Of a DNA stretch of 64,000 bases, positions 21,251 to 33,741 are shown piece by piece; within the stretch, counting starts at the first letter, position 1; every line of letters starts with the position of its first letter. The DNA comes from Crocodylus rhombifer (taxonomy: Eukaryota > Chordata > Crocodylia > Crocodylidae): NCBI GenBank assembly GCA_038503035.1, contig JAVSML010000049.1, positions 62,001-126,000 on the forward strand. Reading direction: 5' to 3'. A program made the position numbers and the translations under genes. Under the pieces are notes generated by a model, which was not told the origin of the DNA, did not search any database, and was given only the letters and a program-made list of their open reading frames with translations.

Positions 21251-24200
21251 TATGTGATTCCATCCATTACCAATCCTAATTGTGTTTGAAAATAAAGCAG
21301 TTATGTTTTCCTGACAACAGGAGAGAAGCTGAGTCCTGTACTTTTAATAAATACATGAGAGAAGGGGGCAGTGGAGAACTTTGAAGAGAAAAGCTTCTTG
21401 GCTGAGTTATTCTCATATGTGTTTACATGAGCTCCCTTGGTATTATTGTGGAATGTATTTATCCTTGGTTATTACCTAGAAAAAGGGTGGTAGCTCAGTA
21501 TATGAGATAATTTATTAGAAATGTTCATTGTGACTTTTAAAGAAATACAGCCTAAAAGGATAATTTTATTTACTGTTTGGAACAAGCAAACAAAAAATCT
21601 AATGCATCCTGAATATTTGTTGATGCAGCACAAATATTGAGACTCCTACAATACAGCTGTTTATTCTGAAAAGATGTCACAGTAGAAAAAGGGCGTCAAG
21701 CACTGTATACATTGACACACACAGCTTCTAACTTACACAAGAGTTCTCTTGTGTAAGTTAATTGATAAATGTGCAAATGAAAAAAATTTACTAAGCACAA
21801 TCACATGTAATGCTCTAACAGAACAAAACCATAACTCCTGCCCCATACCGCCCCCCCACACATACACACTGTTATATGGTTGGAAATCTACCTTTTGTAC
21901 GAATATATATAAAATATAATTTGCCATCTAATTAATTAATATATCATGTTCTAGAACTCCCAAATTGCAAAGAAAGAACAAGTTCTACATAGTCTACGGA
22001 GTTATTTGTAAAAAATGAAGGAGGCAGTTCTCTATGAAATGAGTGAGTATATGCAATGCAGATCACTATAGAACTAACTCCAAAATTCTAGCTGAAGGAA
22101 GTATTTGAATGATTATTTATTGGACACAGATCACAATGCTGCAGTATTGGTTTGCCATACTGTCCATTTCAATAATGCTAGGAGATGTACATGTGTTTAA
22201 TCTCTTGCAGCAGACCTAGTTTGTCACCTTATTACAGCTCTTCTGTGTGAAGCATTAAATAAAACCAGACCTACTTTGCTATTTGAAAGCTGCAGAGCTT
22301 TTGGTATATTGAACCCACAAATCACGATCCACATCCCCCACTTCCATCATTACTTTCTCAACACTAGTGATAAGAGCTGATACAATGAAAGGCAGAAAAT
22401 GTAAACATTTCCCATATAAAGATAAATTCAGTGTGCTGTGTTTCCCTGTTGGACTAAAATATGTACAATTACCACAGTTATAACAGAATGAAATCTTTGC
22501 TCAGTCTAAAACAACCAGGGTATTTAGTCTCTGCCACAGGGATTATACTATTACCTCAAGGGAACTGAAGGTCAAGAAAAGACCAACAGAATCTGTTATT
22601 GTCCTAATGATGTTGCAGTACCTTAACTGATTATCAATAAAAACAGTCCACTTTGGTGAAATATAAATGTCCTATGTTTTATCATGTATGCTACCTTGAT
22701 TTGGTGCTATGCAGTTTGATTCTCATATATAATGTTTTACAAACAAAAAACAGAAACAGAAGATGAAACGGATATACATACACAGAAAATATATTTCCCT
22801 TTTTTTTAACACCATAACTACTCGATCCACAGTGGCAATTAGGAAAAAAATATATTCATCAAAAATATACTTGATTTATGCTGTAAATCACTTCTTTAAA
22901 TAGGAAAAAAACAAGTTATTTGAAAATAGAGCTGACTTCTGCTTACACTGTAACAAGAAATTTTAGATGACTTTAAAAAGTGAATGAGGATGTACTGCTC
23001 AGCAGGCAACATCTTTGGTATGCTGCAATCATTTCATTAGCTCAGTACAGAACAGGCATTGGAGACAGTGCAGACTTTTCATGCAGATAAGCTAATTGTT
23101 TTTTTCTTAGCATTGATTTGAGTGGGCCTTCAGGCATTGCCAAAATCAAGTCCTCCTCTGTTTCCCGTTTCCAAGGCACAATTCCTCACATTTTAATAAT
23201 AGCTCTACTGTATATTATAGGATGAAATGTTTACTTCCTGCTGGATTGCACCTTTGAAAATGGACTTTCATTAGAATAATAATGTGCAATATTTCTGCTT
23301 CCTAATTTATAATACTATGTTTGAAATGCTGCCAAATTATACTGAAGAAATTCTGGGGCCTATTTTGGAGGTATGGTTATTTTGGTGACATACTGGAGAA
23401 TGCATTTGAGATGTAGAACATTTGTTAGTTTTTGTGATAGTAGGAATCCTTCTATGGAACTGAAGGATGAGGAATTACTAATTTAATCTCTGTTCAGAGT
23501 TTCATTCAGAGCAGAACTCAAAGAAGCCAAAGAAATTCTAAACCAAACTACCTTGAAAATATACATTGCCTGGTTCTAAATCTTCATATTCCCTAGGAAG
23601 GAAAAGCAGTTCTCTCTTCCTCTGTGGTTTGCTAAAAAATGTTTACAGCTAGACTGTATACTAATTCACTAAGGGGTCACAACGGGCAGGAGAAATGAGG
23701 GCCTATGATGAGCCATGCCCAGATATGTATGGCATGGAGGTCTTAGGGACTGTGTATTGTTTTTTTTTACCATTATTCATTCCTTTAAAAGAAGGAAGAG
23801 GAGTAAAAGCTAAAGTTCTGGATTCAGGAGAACTGCCCCTCAAAAAATATGAGACATGAATGGAGAAGACATGTGAAAAACTGGTTGGCACAAGGAACAG
23901 ATGAAGAAGAATAGGGATGGGTCCCTGAGGTAGAACAAGAGAAAAAATAGGGATGACTTGCACAGGTCAGAAGGATCACATACAGCTCTTTCAGTGACAC
24001 AAAAGAAAAACCATCAGCCAGCATGGGAAATAGGAGGTGGACAGAAGTAATAGTGCAGGAACACACTCTAAATACACACTCTAAATATATAGATGCATCT
24101 AGTGAAGCTTCGTGTCTTTATTCCAGTATTTATTCTGAAGCTTCTCTTCTCAGATGGACAAAGGGCTGGTTGTAGCAGGATGTGGTTTCCATCTCTTTTT

Positions 24201-25233
24201 CTCTGCCTCCTTGCTGTTGTTCTCGTTTCTTATCATGCACAATAACTTTTCACTCCTCTCCTGATTTTATCCTCTTGACTTTGGTCTTCACATTCTGCTT
24301 GAATTTGGAGGCTGGAAATACAGCTCCATCTCTTCTCATCAACTGAGATATAGATGAACTCATGAAAAGCACAGAAGCTGATAACTCTGTAAATCCGAGA
24401 GAAGGATGTCTCCAACTGGATAAAAATCTAACCTCAGCATTATCTGGATTTGGGGCTCTGATCTGACCATTTGTAAGTAGCTAAGCCAGAGGAATGGATG
24501 GAGTTTTTTATGTCACACTATTGGAGAAGCTTTGCTTCAGCTGCAATAGCACATATATTATTCATTAAAAGATTGTTTTTGTTATGGAAGCAAATCCAAC
24601 ACAATGTCCCTGCCTAAACCTATAGACAGTATTTATCACTCTCTAATCCCAGTGTTCCCACCCCCAGCCAGCAAAATGGGAACAACTCAGTTTTTATACT
24701 CTTGATTACTATCATTGATATCTTTTCATGCCCTTTTCTCATTACTCCCTTTAATAGTGCAATTATTATTTTAATATGAATACATTTTGCTATAAGAATT
24801 CAATGAAAATGTAGAAAAATTAGCTTGGAAATTACACTCAGGGATTCATAACATTACAGTACTCATTCTTGAAACCCAGTGATTATTTGTTTAGGTTGCA
24901 TGAGATCATTTTTACCTCATCTTATAGATGATTCAAGAAAAAAAATAGCTTGAGTAGATAGATATAAAACTATACAATAATTTATTGTACAAAGCTATCT
25001 GTTTCTTTGTTTGTCTTGGTACGGTACACTAGTGATTAAACTGTGCATCAAAATGATCCATGAAAATAAAATCTTTAGGGGCCTCCATAGGTTTGGTCCA
25101 TGAATTTTCTATCCAGTACTGTCACTGTGCTTCCTCAAGAATGCTGTATCTGCATCATTTATCTATCATCTCAGCACAGCCAAAAAATAATTCAGGAGCT
25201 ACTTGGGATAAATGTTTTTCAAGAAAAATTAAG
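21251..25233. other. AT-rich unique sequence, no gene seen
   Basis: About 4 kb without recognisable element boundaries. A perfect hairpin is at 21729-21760. The part around 22980-23330 has balanced composition and few simple runs and could be a conserved non-coding element, but this is a guess. ORFs up to 94 codons show no family resemblance. Confidence 0.45.
21729..21760. repeat. Perfect 14-bp hairpin
   Basis: TAACTTACACAAGA (21729-21742) and its exact reverse complement TCTTGTGTAAGTTA (21747-21760) are separated by GTTC. It is too short for a microRNA precursor and has no flanking element that I can recognise. Confidence 0.8.
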
Positions 25234-26108
25234 TGTCTGAGGCCTCTGGCACACATTAATTTGTGGGGTGCTGAACACTGGCTCTGTGGCCTTTGTACCT
25301 CCCCTCACAGCAGCCCTGGTCCACCAGGTATTACCAACACTTGAGTGGAGAAAAACAGAAAAAGGAAACCACAACCTTGTTGGGTTAACAAACTGCCCCA
25401 GCCCACTGCACACACCCAGTGCACCTGCCTCCTCCTGTGCACATCTGAACTGTTCTTACTCCTCTGGATAAACTCAGTCCACAGGGCCACTCTGGGGTTC
25501 AAACAGTCCTCCACACTCTGTGTGCCTCCACTTCTCTGCTCCCAGGGTCCTCTCAGGGTCCAGTGGTCTCTTCCCCTGTATTCTGATCTTTCTCAAGATC
25601 CAGTGATATCTATCTTGCATCCTGATCCTTTCATTGCTGCTGCACCCTTTGGGCTCCTACTCACTCTGTAAGCCAGTGGTCTCCAATATCTTTTTATGTA
25701 GGAGATCACCTTTGGCATTTAAAAGCAACCCAAGATCTTCTGTGAGCCAGCTCCCTGCCTCCCTCCCCGCCCCAAGCCTAGCAGACAAGTCTCTGGGGAG
25801 GAAGGGGCGGCGGGCAGATTGAGGTAGAGGAAGAAAAAATTATTTGGGGGCATGCCCCCACAGCAGGTAAATCCCACCTGGCCAGGGCCCCATGCAACTT
25901 ACCCTCTCTGCCTCTGTGGCACTGTCCCTCACTGCAGGGGCCTTGATCTAGCTTCCAACCCTTCCCTCCCCCATGGACTGACCTGTTGGCCTGGGCCACA
26001 TGCGTGTATGTACCTGGGCACTCATTCCCCCACCCCAGCCTTGGATTGACTCCAAGATCTGCTACAAGAGGCTCTGAGATCTACCACTGGATCGAGACTC
26101 CAAATTCA

Positions 26109-26509
26109 GGGACCTGAACCTGTTTAGCCTCCACAAGAGAAGGTTAAGGGGGGACCTTGTGGCCTGCTACAAACTGGTCAGGGGGGATCAGCAGGTATTG
26201 GGGGAGTCCCTGTTCCCCCGTGCACTGCCAGGAGTGACCAGGAATAACGGTCATAAGCTGGCAGAGGGTAAATTTAGATTAGATATTAGGAGGCGCTACT
26301 TCACAGTCAGGGCGGCTAGGGCCTGGAACCAGCTTCCAGGGGAAGTGGTGCAGGCTCCTAGCCTGGGGATTTTTAAAAGGAAGTTAGATGAGCACCTTGC
26401 CGGGGTCATCTGACCCCGGTGCTCTTTCCTGCTCAGGCAGGGGGTCGGACTAGATGATCTACCTAGGTCCCTTCCGACTCTAGCTACTATGAAACTATGA
26501 AACTATGAG
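26109..26509 (+). mobile_element. CR1 LINE 3' end, young subfamily
   Basis: A severely 5'-truncated copy starting at GGGACCTGAACCTGTTTAGC. The open frame 26159-26413 encodes the last 84 residues of ORF2 and is identical in amino acid sequence to the C-terminus of the copy at 36068-36688. Landmarks include RLDIRRRYFTVRAARAWNQL and IFKRKLDEHLAGVI. The 3' UTR has GGGGGTCGGACTAGATGATC and ends in the ATGAAACT tandem tail at about 26487-26507. It is inserted within the hAT element 25674-26531. The near-identity of the two copies, 10 kb apart, argues for recent activity. Confidence 0.95.
26159..26413 (+). pseudogene. CR1 ORF2 C-terminal tail
   Basis: 84 codons ending with the normal CR1 stop just after HLAGVI. 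The ATG is internal to the ORF2 frame and is not a real start. There are no catalytic residues. Confidence 0.8.
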
Positions 26510-27060
26510 ATCCACTGCTTGGTGACCACTGCTGTAAGCAAAGGCTTCTCCTGAGCAGTGGCTCTTTCTGGAGTGCCTGCCCAGGCCTTTGTCTCTCATG
26601 GTGACTCCATTCTGCAATGCCACTGTGGCCATTCCCCTTGCCTCTGCCTCGGGTTTTTATCCAGTTAACCCCATTCCCTCAGTCAACTGACCGGGCCTCC
26701 AGTTTACTTGGCCCAGGTGCTGCCAATCTCCTGCCTTTCCTTCCTGCTATTTTTGTCTGCAGCCATCTAGGTGCAAGCTGGGCTTTGCAAAACAAGAGGG
26801 GGTGAGCTCACCTCTGAGGCCGTCATGCCTCTTCAAATGATTTCTGCCCTAACCTGCAGCTGGCAGCTTGCCCCCCACTGCTCACCACTTGGGTGTTTTT
26901 CTTGGCCACTGGTGTCTCTGCCCTCTGGCTGGGCTGTCAGTGGTTCCCTCACGACAGGCAGCCGTCTCTCTTCCATAGACTACAACAGTTCTAGCTTTAA
27001 AGGGACTTCTTCTTACCTGGCTGTCTCTTCTCCGTAACAGGACTACAGTCCCCTGTTACA

Positions 27061-27941
27061 TGATACACTAATGGAGCACAGGACTGCAAGGAGCCTCATG
27101 GGCCACTGAGTGCAGTCTTGTGTACTCAGAAACTTTTTAACTGAAGACATTCCTCAAATCACTTCAGTCCTCACTACAAAAATGTTTTCCTCCTAGGTCT
27201 GTTCACAAGGGGTATTCAGGTCCCATTACAGTACAGTCCTCTTCACACACTCATGAAAAACCTTAACTCAACCCTCAGAAGCATTCCCATGTATATCATG
27301 TGTACATATGTCCATAACTAGTGACCCTGATCTAATATAAGTTAGTGAGAAAAATCTGATCTTGGTAAGTTTTTCACAAAGGGCATGACTGAAAAAAAGG
27401 ATTGTGTATACAGTGTGCTACATACTACAGATACTGTATTTTTTCTCATACTACAGGGCCCCTAAATAACACACGCACCTCAATTTTGGAAGACAGAATA
27501 CAAAAAACAAGGTTTTTTCCCCAATGGTGAGGTAGTGCTGCAGGATGGCTTCCAGTTTTCTTCTGGGACAGTGAGCAGGAGAGATGAAGTCCAGTGTTAG
27601 CTCTTCCGCAGGCACTCTCAAACTGGCAACAGTTCCTGGCTGAGAGTCAAAAACTGCTGCCAATTTGAGAGCAGCTGTAAAGGTTTAACACTGGGCTTCA
27701 AAAATCCTACTTGCTGCCTGAGAGAATCTGGCAGCCATATTACAGTACTGCCTCTCCATGCTTCTCGTTCAGTAAAGAAAAACCAGCTGCCTCATTTAAG
27801 ACAGGCACCCCAGTTTTGGAACACTGATTTTTGGGAAAAGTCATGTGGTATGAGAGTAAATATACTATCTGGGGTGAGGACAGAGTAGTTAATGTGTCCA
27901 ACTATGGTTTAAAAAGTTTGAGTTCAATACTTGCTATAGAT
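27061..27941. other. Unique sequence, no feature seen
   Basis: Moderately AT-rich DNA with no coding resemblance and no repeat boundary that I can identify. Confidence 0.4.
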
Positions 27942-29477
27942 CAAGGACTAGCAACACATGGCCCAATGGGCCAGGAAATTCCATCTGGCCTATGGGTGCA
28001 TATGACTTAATTGTACCCCGCCCAGCCTACGTGCCTCACTCCCACTTGAGCATGGAAGGGCCCAGCCCAGCCAGCACACAACTTCCACATGGGGCTGCAG
28101 CCGACAGGGGACCTTATCAGCTTCCCCAGTGTCCAGCAGCTTCTTCTCAATTCCCTGCTGCAGAGCTCACTCCAGGCAGCAGGTAGGGAAGCAGTGGGGG
28201 TGGCAGGAGCTGCTGCCGGGCGAAGGCAGGGAGCATGGAGCTTGGGCTGGCAGGAGTGTACAGCCTGGGCCCAGGAGGGCAGCGGGAGCATGGAACTCGG
28301 GTGGGCAGGTTGTACATGTTGCGGGGGGGAGCTCCCCCTCCCCATAGCACACAGCCCAGGCTGTGGCAGCAGCAATACAGATGGCTGCCTTCTCCGCCAC
28401 ATGCAGCTGCTGGGACACTGCTGGAAGTGGCAGGGAGCACCCCACCCGCTTTCATGGCAGCAGGGGGCATGGAAAGCAGCCAGATCTATCAAGCAGGTCT
28501 TCTCCCTTGTGGTGTCCAAATGCAAGGATCTGCATGCGTGCCACTGTGAGCCCCATGTGATAGAGGCAGGCAGGCTGACCTTGCCACCACATACAGCTCT
28601 GGACAGGTAGCAGAGCTTGTGTGGGCCATGAGCATTCCTAGAGCCCTTTCCTGCTGCTGCTGCTGCGGCCACCTACACTGGGTAGCCTCTGCTGGCCTCC
28701 AGAGGTGGTGCAATCACTTATCTACCCTGGTAGGTGATTGCTGCTGCCACCTACCTACCTTGGAAATCTTCAAGAGGAAACTGGATGGTCACCTCACTGG
28801 GGTCACCTGACCCCAGTTATCTTTCCTGCCTTGTGCAGGAGGCTGGACCCAATGATCTTGCGAGGTCCCTTCCAGCCCCTAACAATCTATGGATCTATGA
28901 ATCTACAAACCAGCGGTGGAGGCTGTGCACCATGGAGGGAGTGTGAGGTGTCCCCACAACCCTCCCACCCCACAAACCCACACACCCAAACCCTGCTCCC
29001 ACCCCATCACATATACATACACTTCACAACATACCCTACACCCCCTCACGCACAGCCACACCTGAACCCCACCCCCTCACAACCCCCCCACATATACCCA
29101 CCCCAGCCACTCCCCCACACACAATATACAAAAGTAAGATTTTATTTTTGAGCTATTATGCAATCACCGCTATACACACTACACAAACAAATCATGACAA
29201 AAAAAAATTTTTTAGTAAAATTAAAATATGTTATAGTAGGTCTCTATATAGACTTCTAGTGATTGATTTGGGGTTTTTCTGGTTCAGCTGGTAACTGAAT
29301 TTCCGGGGAGGGACTTCTGGTGGAAAAGGCCGGGGTTAGGGACAGAATGTCCAGCTCCAAGATGGCAACCAGGGGGTGAGGCATATGTCAAAGGGTGGGG
29401 GTACACTTGCAGCCCTCAACAGCTCACCAAAACTCATTAAGTTTTCTGGCTCCAGCCAAAATAATTGCCCATCCCTG
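27942..29477. mobile_element. hAT non-autonomous element (family 5), 1.54 kb, copy B
   Basis: The left end CAAGGACTAGCAACACATGGCCC and the right end, reverse-complemented CAGGGATGGGCAATTATTTTGG, match the ends of copy A at 44818-46356. Internal blocks are also shared, for example ATTATGCAAT near 29155 and GGGAGGGACTTCTGG near 29310. Flanks CTATAGAT and CTACACAC agree at 5 of 8 positions, consistent with a decayed target duplication. The middle is GC-rich, with a C/A-rich stretch (28960-29125). A CR1 tail is inserted at about 28690-28906. ORFs up to 221 codons run through the GC-rich part on both strands and resemble nothing known. The transposase is absent. Confidence 0.75.
28690..28906 (+). 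mobile_element. CR1 LINE 3' end fragment
   Basis: The last ORF2 residues are preserved as LEIFKRKLDGHLTGVT (to 28810). The CR1 3' UTR follows, with GGAGGCTGGACCCAATGATC and GAGGTCCCTTCCAGCCCC, and a CTATGGATCTATGAATCTA tail. It lies inside the hAT element 27942-29477. Its tail differs from the ATGAAACT type. Confidence 0.85.
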
Positions 29478-29619
29478 CTACACACTCATGCTGCACACTC
29501 TCTCATTCTCCTAGTCATCCCAGCTGTAAATAAGTGCTTGTCATTCAGGTTGAAGAGTAAAAAATAGCCAAATGCTAGCCATAGTGCTCCTTTACATGCT
29601 TTAGGGCTTAGGCAAGTGG

Positions 29620-29859
29620 GAAGAGAGGGACAACCTTTTTGACTGGCATGCCACAAATTAGTCGTTCACCATCCCTGAGTGCCACTGTCACCCGCCTTTC
29701 CCTGCCTGCTCTCTTGCTTTCCTTTCTGCTCCATGCTCTCTGCTCTGCTTTCTGCTTCCTGCCCTATTTTCTACTATGTTCCCTGCTCCATCCCATTATG
29801 CCACACATGGAGACTTTCAGTGCCATTTATGACACATGAGTCATGGTTGGTGACCTCTG
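29620..29859. mobile_element. Probable small hAT-like MITE
   Basis: The right end, reverse-complemented CAGAGGTCACCAACCATGAC, and the left end GAGAGGGACAACCTTTTTGAC resemble the CAGNGGTNNNCAACC termini common in hAT elements, with GGCATGCCAC and ATGCCACAC motifs inside. No matching target duplication was found. Confidence 0.4.
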
Positions 29860-30424
29860 CTCTAAGCTACAGGAGCTGGCATACCTAAACTACTCTAGCT
29901 AGGTTGGCCTTGAACCTTTTTTTGATTGTGTTTATATAATCTAAATGCAAAGGAATTCTTATAAAAGACAATTTCAGAGTGTTTTAGTGTTAGGACAGCC
30001 TTCCTTGGTTGCTTTACAAGATTGCACTCAAAATTTAGCACGAAGCAATCTGAACTGAGATAATAGTGCTTGTATATTTGTTTGAAATGTAGCTGTTTTC
30101 AGAAGTGTTCAGAGAAGCACAGGGTTGTACAAGGTCCTAGTCTAAGCCCTCTGAAGTAGATGGGAGCAGCTAGTAATGGGCTCGTAGAAAGGAAGGTGAA
30201 TCCTTAAAGTAGAGTATGGACAGTATTTGTGTCCGGAAAATCTCTTTATATCTAGCTATGAAATTTCTGAGCTTTCACTCACAGTGCTGATTAAAAAAGA
30301 AACTATATATATGACAGTTGCTGTTTTCTAATTTTAACATAAATTACTGTTTAGCTAGAAACACTGTAACTACCAGAAGCATGCATTTACCTAAATGTAT
30401 ATAATTTATCCACACATACAATAT

Positions 30425-30466
<42 letters not shown>

Positions 30467-31202
30467 ATATTTTATGTTTTATATTTTGTTTAATATCAAA
30501 TAATAGCTATATAGTTCTATATATATTCTGTCTACATATTTTATACTATCTATATATAGTTAGGGACCTACCTAACTCACAGAGAAAGCAATTTTTACAA
30601 CTTGGTCATGGTCTGAAGAGCTGATTTCATGCTCATTTTGTGGTGCCCCCATGCCCCGGTGCTGATTGGCAAAGAGGAAGGACAACGGGGTGGCCACTAT
30701 CTTCACTGCTGGCTGCCCTTTGTGTGGCCCCAACCCTCAGTGCCAATTGGAGACCCACAAGGGCGCAGCTATTATCTTGGCAGCTGCCCTTCTTGCTGCC
30801 CCTGCCAGCTGACACCTTCACCTCTCAGGCCAAGTCCAAGCCTAGGCTGCAGCAGCAACAAGGACTGCTGGCTTCCACTGGGGAGCCAGCATTTTGTTTC
30901 TATTAAGATTTTTTTTTGGTTGATTTCCTGGGAAATCATGGGCAATGCCATTTTTTTTCACCATGATCATGGAGATCACCATTTTTCATGGTTCCCATGA
31001 AAATCTTGAAACCACAATTTAAATAGGCCTTATATATAATATATATCTAAACATTCATAAAATACCAGTATGTGCAGATTCCTTCCATGTTTTTCAAAAA
31101 GGACTTTCACTTATGTCCCTGATTTAATCATGCCTAAAAACTTGTTAAATTCTTTGTACATTAAGCAGCATTTGTGAGCTGCTGAACTCTTCAGAAAATA
31201 CT
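29860..31202. other. AT-rich unique sequence with one microsatellite
   Basis: Contains the AC microsatellite at 30429-30464. A moderately GC-rich block (30630-30900) has short ORFs that overlap in several frames and resemble nothing. Many TATA runs occur between 30470 and 30560. Confidence 0.45.
30429..30464. repeat. (AC)18 microsatellite
   Basis: An uninterrupted AC dinucleotide run. Confidence 0.95.
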
Positions 31203-31264
31203 GATGTCATGTGTGAAAAATATTCTGTTTTATATGACGCCCCTTGAGTTTGTTGCCTGGCTTT
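31203..31264 (+). repeat. 62-bp perfect inverted repeat, left arm
   Basis: Exact reverse complement of 31800-31861, with no mismatch in 62 bp and abrupt ends on both sides. The 535 bp between the arms are ordinary AT-rich DNA without a gene. The arm starts GATGTCATGTGTG and ends TTGCCTGGCTTT. Confidence 0.97.
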
Positions 31265-31799
31265 AAACCCACCTCGTAGAAGTGCTGTTTTCCATGACTT
31301 AGGGCCTTAAGTCTTTTGGAAAATCAACAATATACCCATATCTACATCTCCAAGTCTACACTTCATGACATTAAATCTAAGATGTGTTAACCGGGTGGAA
31401 TTTCAATCTAAATAAATAAATAAAGATGTCCCTACTTTATGGTATTAATCTATATTGTGATGCCATCACGAATTCCCTATTACACTTCAAGACAAAGGAT
31501 AAATTGATTAGACATTAGCAAATGGTCAGTTTTAAATTATCTGTATACAGTTGTTTACATTACTCTGTCAAAAAATCTGTGGACTGGAAATAAAAGTTGA
31601 AGAAATTCAGTAGATTGGCACTGGACATTAAAAAATGCCATGACATATTCAATACTGATGTAAACAATCTTGTTTTTATATGTGAAACATCAGGAGAGAA
31701 CAGGAAACATTAGGCCATTGGTAAAATCTTTCAATATACACTGATTTGGGTATTCAGTCTATTTATAAAATGAGTCAATTTACATTTAACACAAAGTAG

Positions 31800-31861
31800 A
31801 AAGCCAGGCAACAAACTCAAGGGGCGTCATATAAAACAGAATATTTTTCACACATGACATC
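31800..31861 (-). repeat. 62-bp perfect inverted repeat, right arm
   Basis: Exact reverse complement of 31203-31264. Neighbouring sequence on either side of the two arms shows no further similarity, so this is not the eroded core of a longer palindrome. Confidence 0.97.
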
Positions 31862-33304
31862 TTTAACAGGTTGGCTGAAGGAACCACAGTCCCTTCAACC
31901 AGCATATAATGTAAAGGCAGGGTATGTCATTATGAAATCTGGCCAGAAACTACTGGAGGACCTTTACCCATTCTCTTCAAGTTTAAATTGACCTAGCTAT
32001 GTCATACCTAGCTATAGCTATTTATTTTATCAAAAAATGTGTTTCATTCCGTATAGCAGGACCTAGAAAATATACTTAAAATTTGCTGAATGTCAATTCC
32101 CCAAAAGCTTCTAATCTAAAAGTGTCACTCATTTAACTAGTTTGCTAGGCTTTATTTTAACTGCCCTTCTAATTTTCAATTCTTCATGGTGTAGGCAGGA
32201 ATGTGTGGAATGAAACTCTCTCATTTAATGCTGGTATTCTTGTCAAGCATATCACTATGACCTTTTAAAGCCATTCCTGATTGCCTTCAATTCTTTTGCT
32301 CCCTTTGTTTTCTTCTGAGCTGTTCTGACCCCTTTATTGTTTTTTTCTATAACCCCTACCCCACATACACTTTAATAAGCCCTATCCTAAAGTAATAGTG
32401 ACCTTCTGATCCAGCCTACATGTCCAAATCCAACATCAATTTCCATCTCCCTTCTACTTAAAGAGTCTATTAATTTTCTTTCTTTTGATTCTGTATATAA
32501 AGGTACTCTCCAGTTTGGGCTGCAACTCTCCACTCATCTGAAACTGCTCTTTCTAATAATATTGGTCAACTCATAGGGTCTTTCCTACATTTGGCCTCCA
32601 AGAATTTTTGCTTGCATTAGACACAATTGAACAGGTTCTTTTTTAAGCAGTTGGTAACTGATTTTCTAGCTTTTCTCAGTAAGGCTAGATATAATTCTTT
32701 AATAGCATGGGACTCACTATCCTAATAATTGTGTTAAGCTTCTGGGTATGTCCTGTTGTAACTGGATGTTTCCAGACCTTGCAAATAGTAGGGTGAGTTA
32801 AAAAAGGTTACAAAACCAACTCAATAACTTAAACATTAGAGGATCTTAAATGATATGTAACTGAACAGCAAACACCTCCTCTAAGTACACTGGATTTGCA
32901 GTGCAACCTTGTAGAATATAAATTCTATCTATTAAGCAAACTTCATTACTGAAGCAACTTCACACACTGAAATGGCTCACGGCACTATGATTGTTGCAGG
33001 GAAATCACCTGACTTTTAGGCAGTGATGTCTCTCCACATAACAAGCCCAGGAGTGTTGCCAATAGATAATATTTTTTACATGTGGGAAGGAAGAGGGAGA
33101 AGATAAAGAGGATTTGGATTACTTTATTCGTAAATTTTGTGACTTCCAATATGAGTACTTATGAGAGATGTTTGGTTGTCTCAAGAGATGTCAAGCATTA
33201 TTAGGGGAACATAAAAGATCATGGCAAATGATACAGAGCCCCTCTTAGAGCTTGTTTTAAGATCCCAAAGACTTGACTTCTCACATATATAATACAGATA
33301 TCAC
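31862..33304. other. AT-rich unique sequence, no feature seen
   Basis: No recognisable repeat boundary or coding frame. Confidence 0.4.
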
Positions 33305-33600
33305 CAGTAGCATAACTTGGGATGTGCAAGTAGGGCACTAGCCCTGGGTGTCAACTTAGGATATCAGAAGGGTAATCCCACAAAGTATCTTTGCCATGCT
33401 GGGTAATAACAGCTCCTTGTAGACACCACAGCAGCAGAGGCAGTAGGAATCCAGGTCTTCAACTTCCAGGGCAGGTAAGACTGCCCATCTCTTTACTCTG
33501 CTACCCTGCTATCAGTTCTCAGCACCCAGCCTTCAAAAGGACACAAAGGAGTTTGCCCAGGGTGTACACCTCTAGATGTCACATTCCTTTTGGGATTAGA
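33305..33600. repeat. Interspersed repeat (family 6), copy 1
   Basis: Shares blocks with 41013-41390: CAGTAGCATAACTTGGG here against CAGTGAGGCATAACTAGGG there, followed in both by a CAGGTAAGACT block and CCAGTGCTTGGCACC- or TCAGCACCCAGCC-like sequence. The two copies have the same orientation. The class is unknown; the CAGTG start hints at a hAT-like element. Confidence 0.4.
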
Positions 33601-33741
33601 AGTTGGCCAATGCATGACGCTGATGTAAAAACAAGTTTGTTATAAAAGTAGAGAACTGAAAACAGAGAGCTTAGACAGCATAGTCCACATGCATGCATCA
33701 TATTTCTACTAGGACAATTGTCATTCACCTGGTAGAAACTA

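Larger units (their letters stand above)
25674..26531. mobile_element. hAT MITE (family 4) with perfect 8-bp target duplication
   Basis: The left end CAGTGGTCTCCAA and the reverse complement of the right end CAGTGGTCACCAA are terminal inverted repeats with one mismatch in 13. The flanks are identical, CTGTAAGC at 25666-25673 and 26532-26539, a perfect 8-bp target duplication. It is non-coding, with a GC-rich interior. A CR1 3' end is inserted at 26109-26509. Without that insertion the element is about 460 bp. It sits inside the LTR-like block at 25234-27060. Confidence 0.85.
25234..27060 (-). mobile_element. Possible LTR (solo), interrupted by a hAT element
   Basis: Read on the minus strand, sequence starts TGTAACAGGGGACTGTAGTC at 27060. 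A TATA-like ATAAAAACCC lies about 400 bp downstream (about 26654). The block ends in ...CTCAGACA near 25234, giving TG...CA ends. With the hAT insert at 25674-26531 and one target copy removed, it is about 960 bp, a plausible LTR length. I see no clear polyadenylation signal, no internal retroviral genes and no flanking target duplication (AATTAAG against TGATACA), so the LTR call is tentative and the boundaries may be wrong. Confidence 0.35.

Noticed and set aside
21729..21760. Hairpin as a microRNA precursor
   Set aside because: A 14-bp stem with a 4-nt loop is much shorter than a precursor stem.
28007..28672. 221-codon ORF on the minus strand with several overlapping ORFs
   Set aside because: It lies in the GC-rich interior of a hAT element, with overlapping long frames on both strands and Ala/Pro/Ser/Cys-rich low-complexity translation. 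No domain resemblance.
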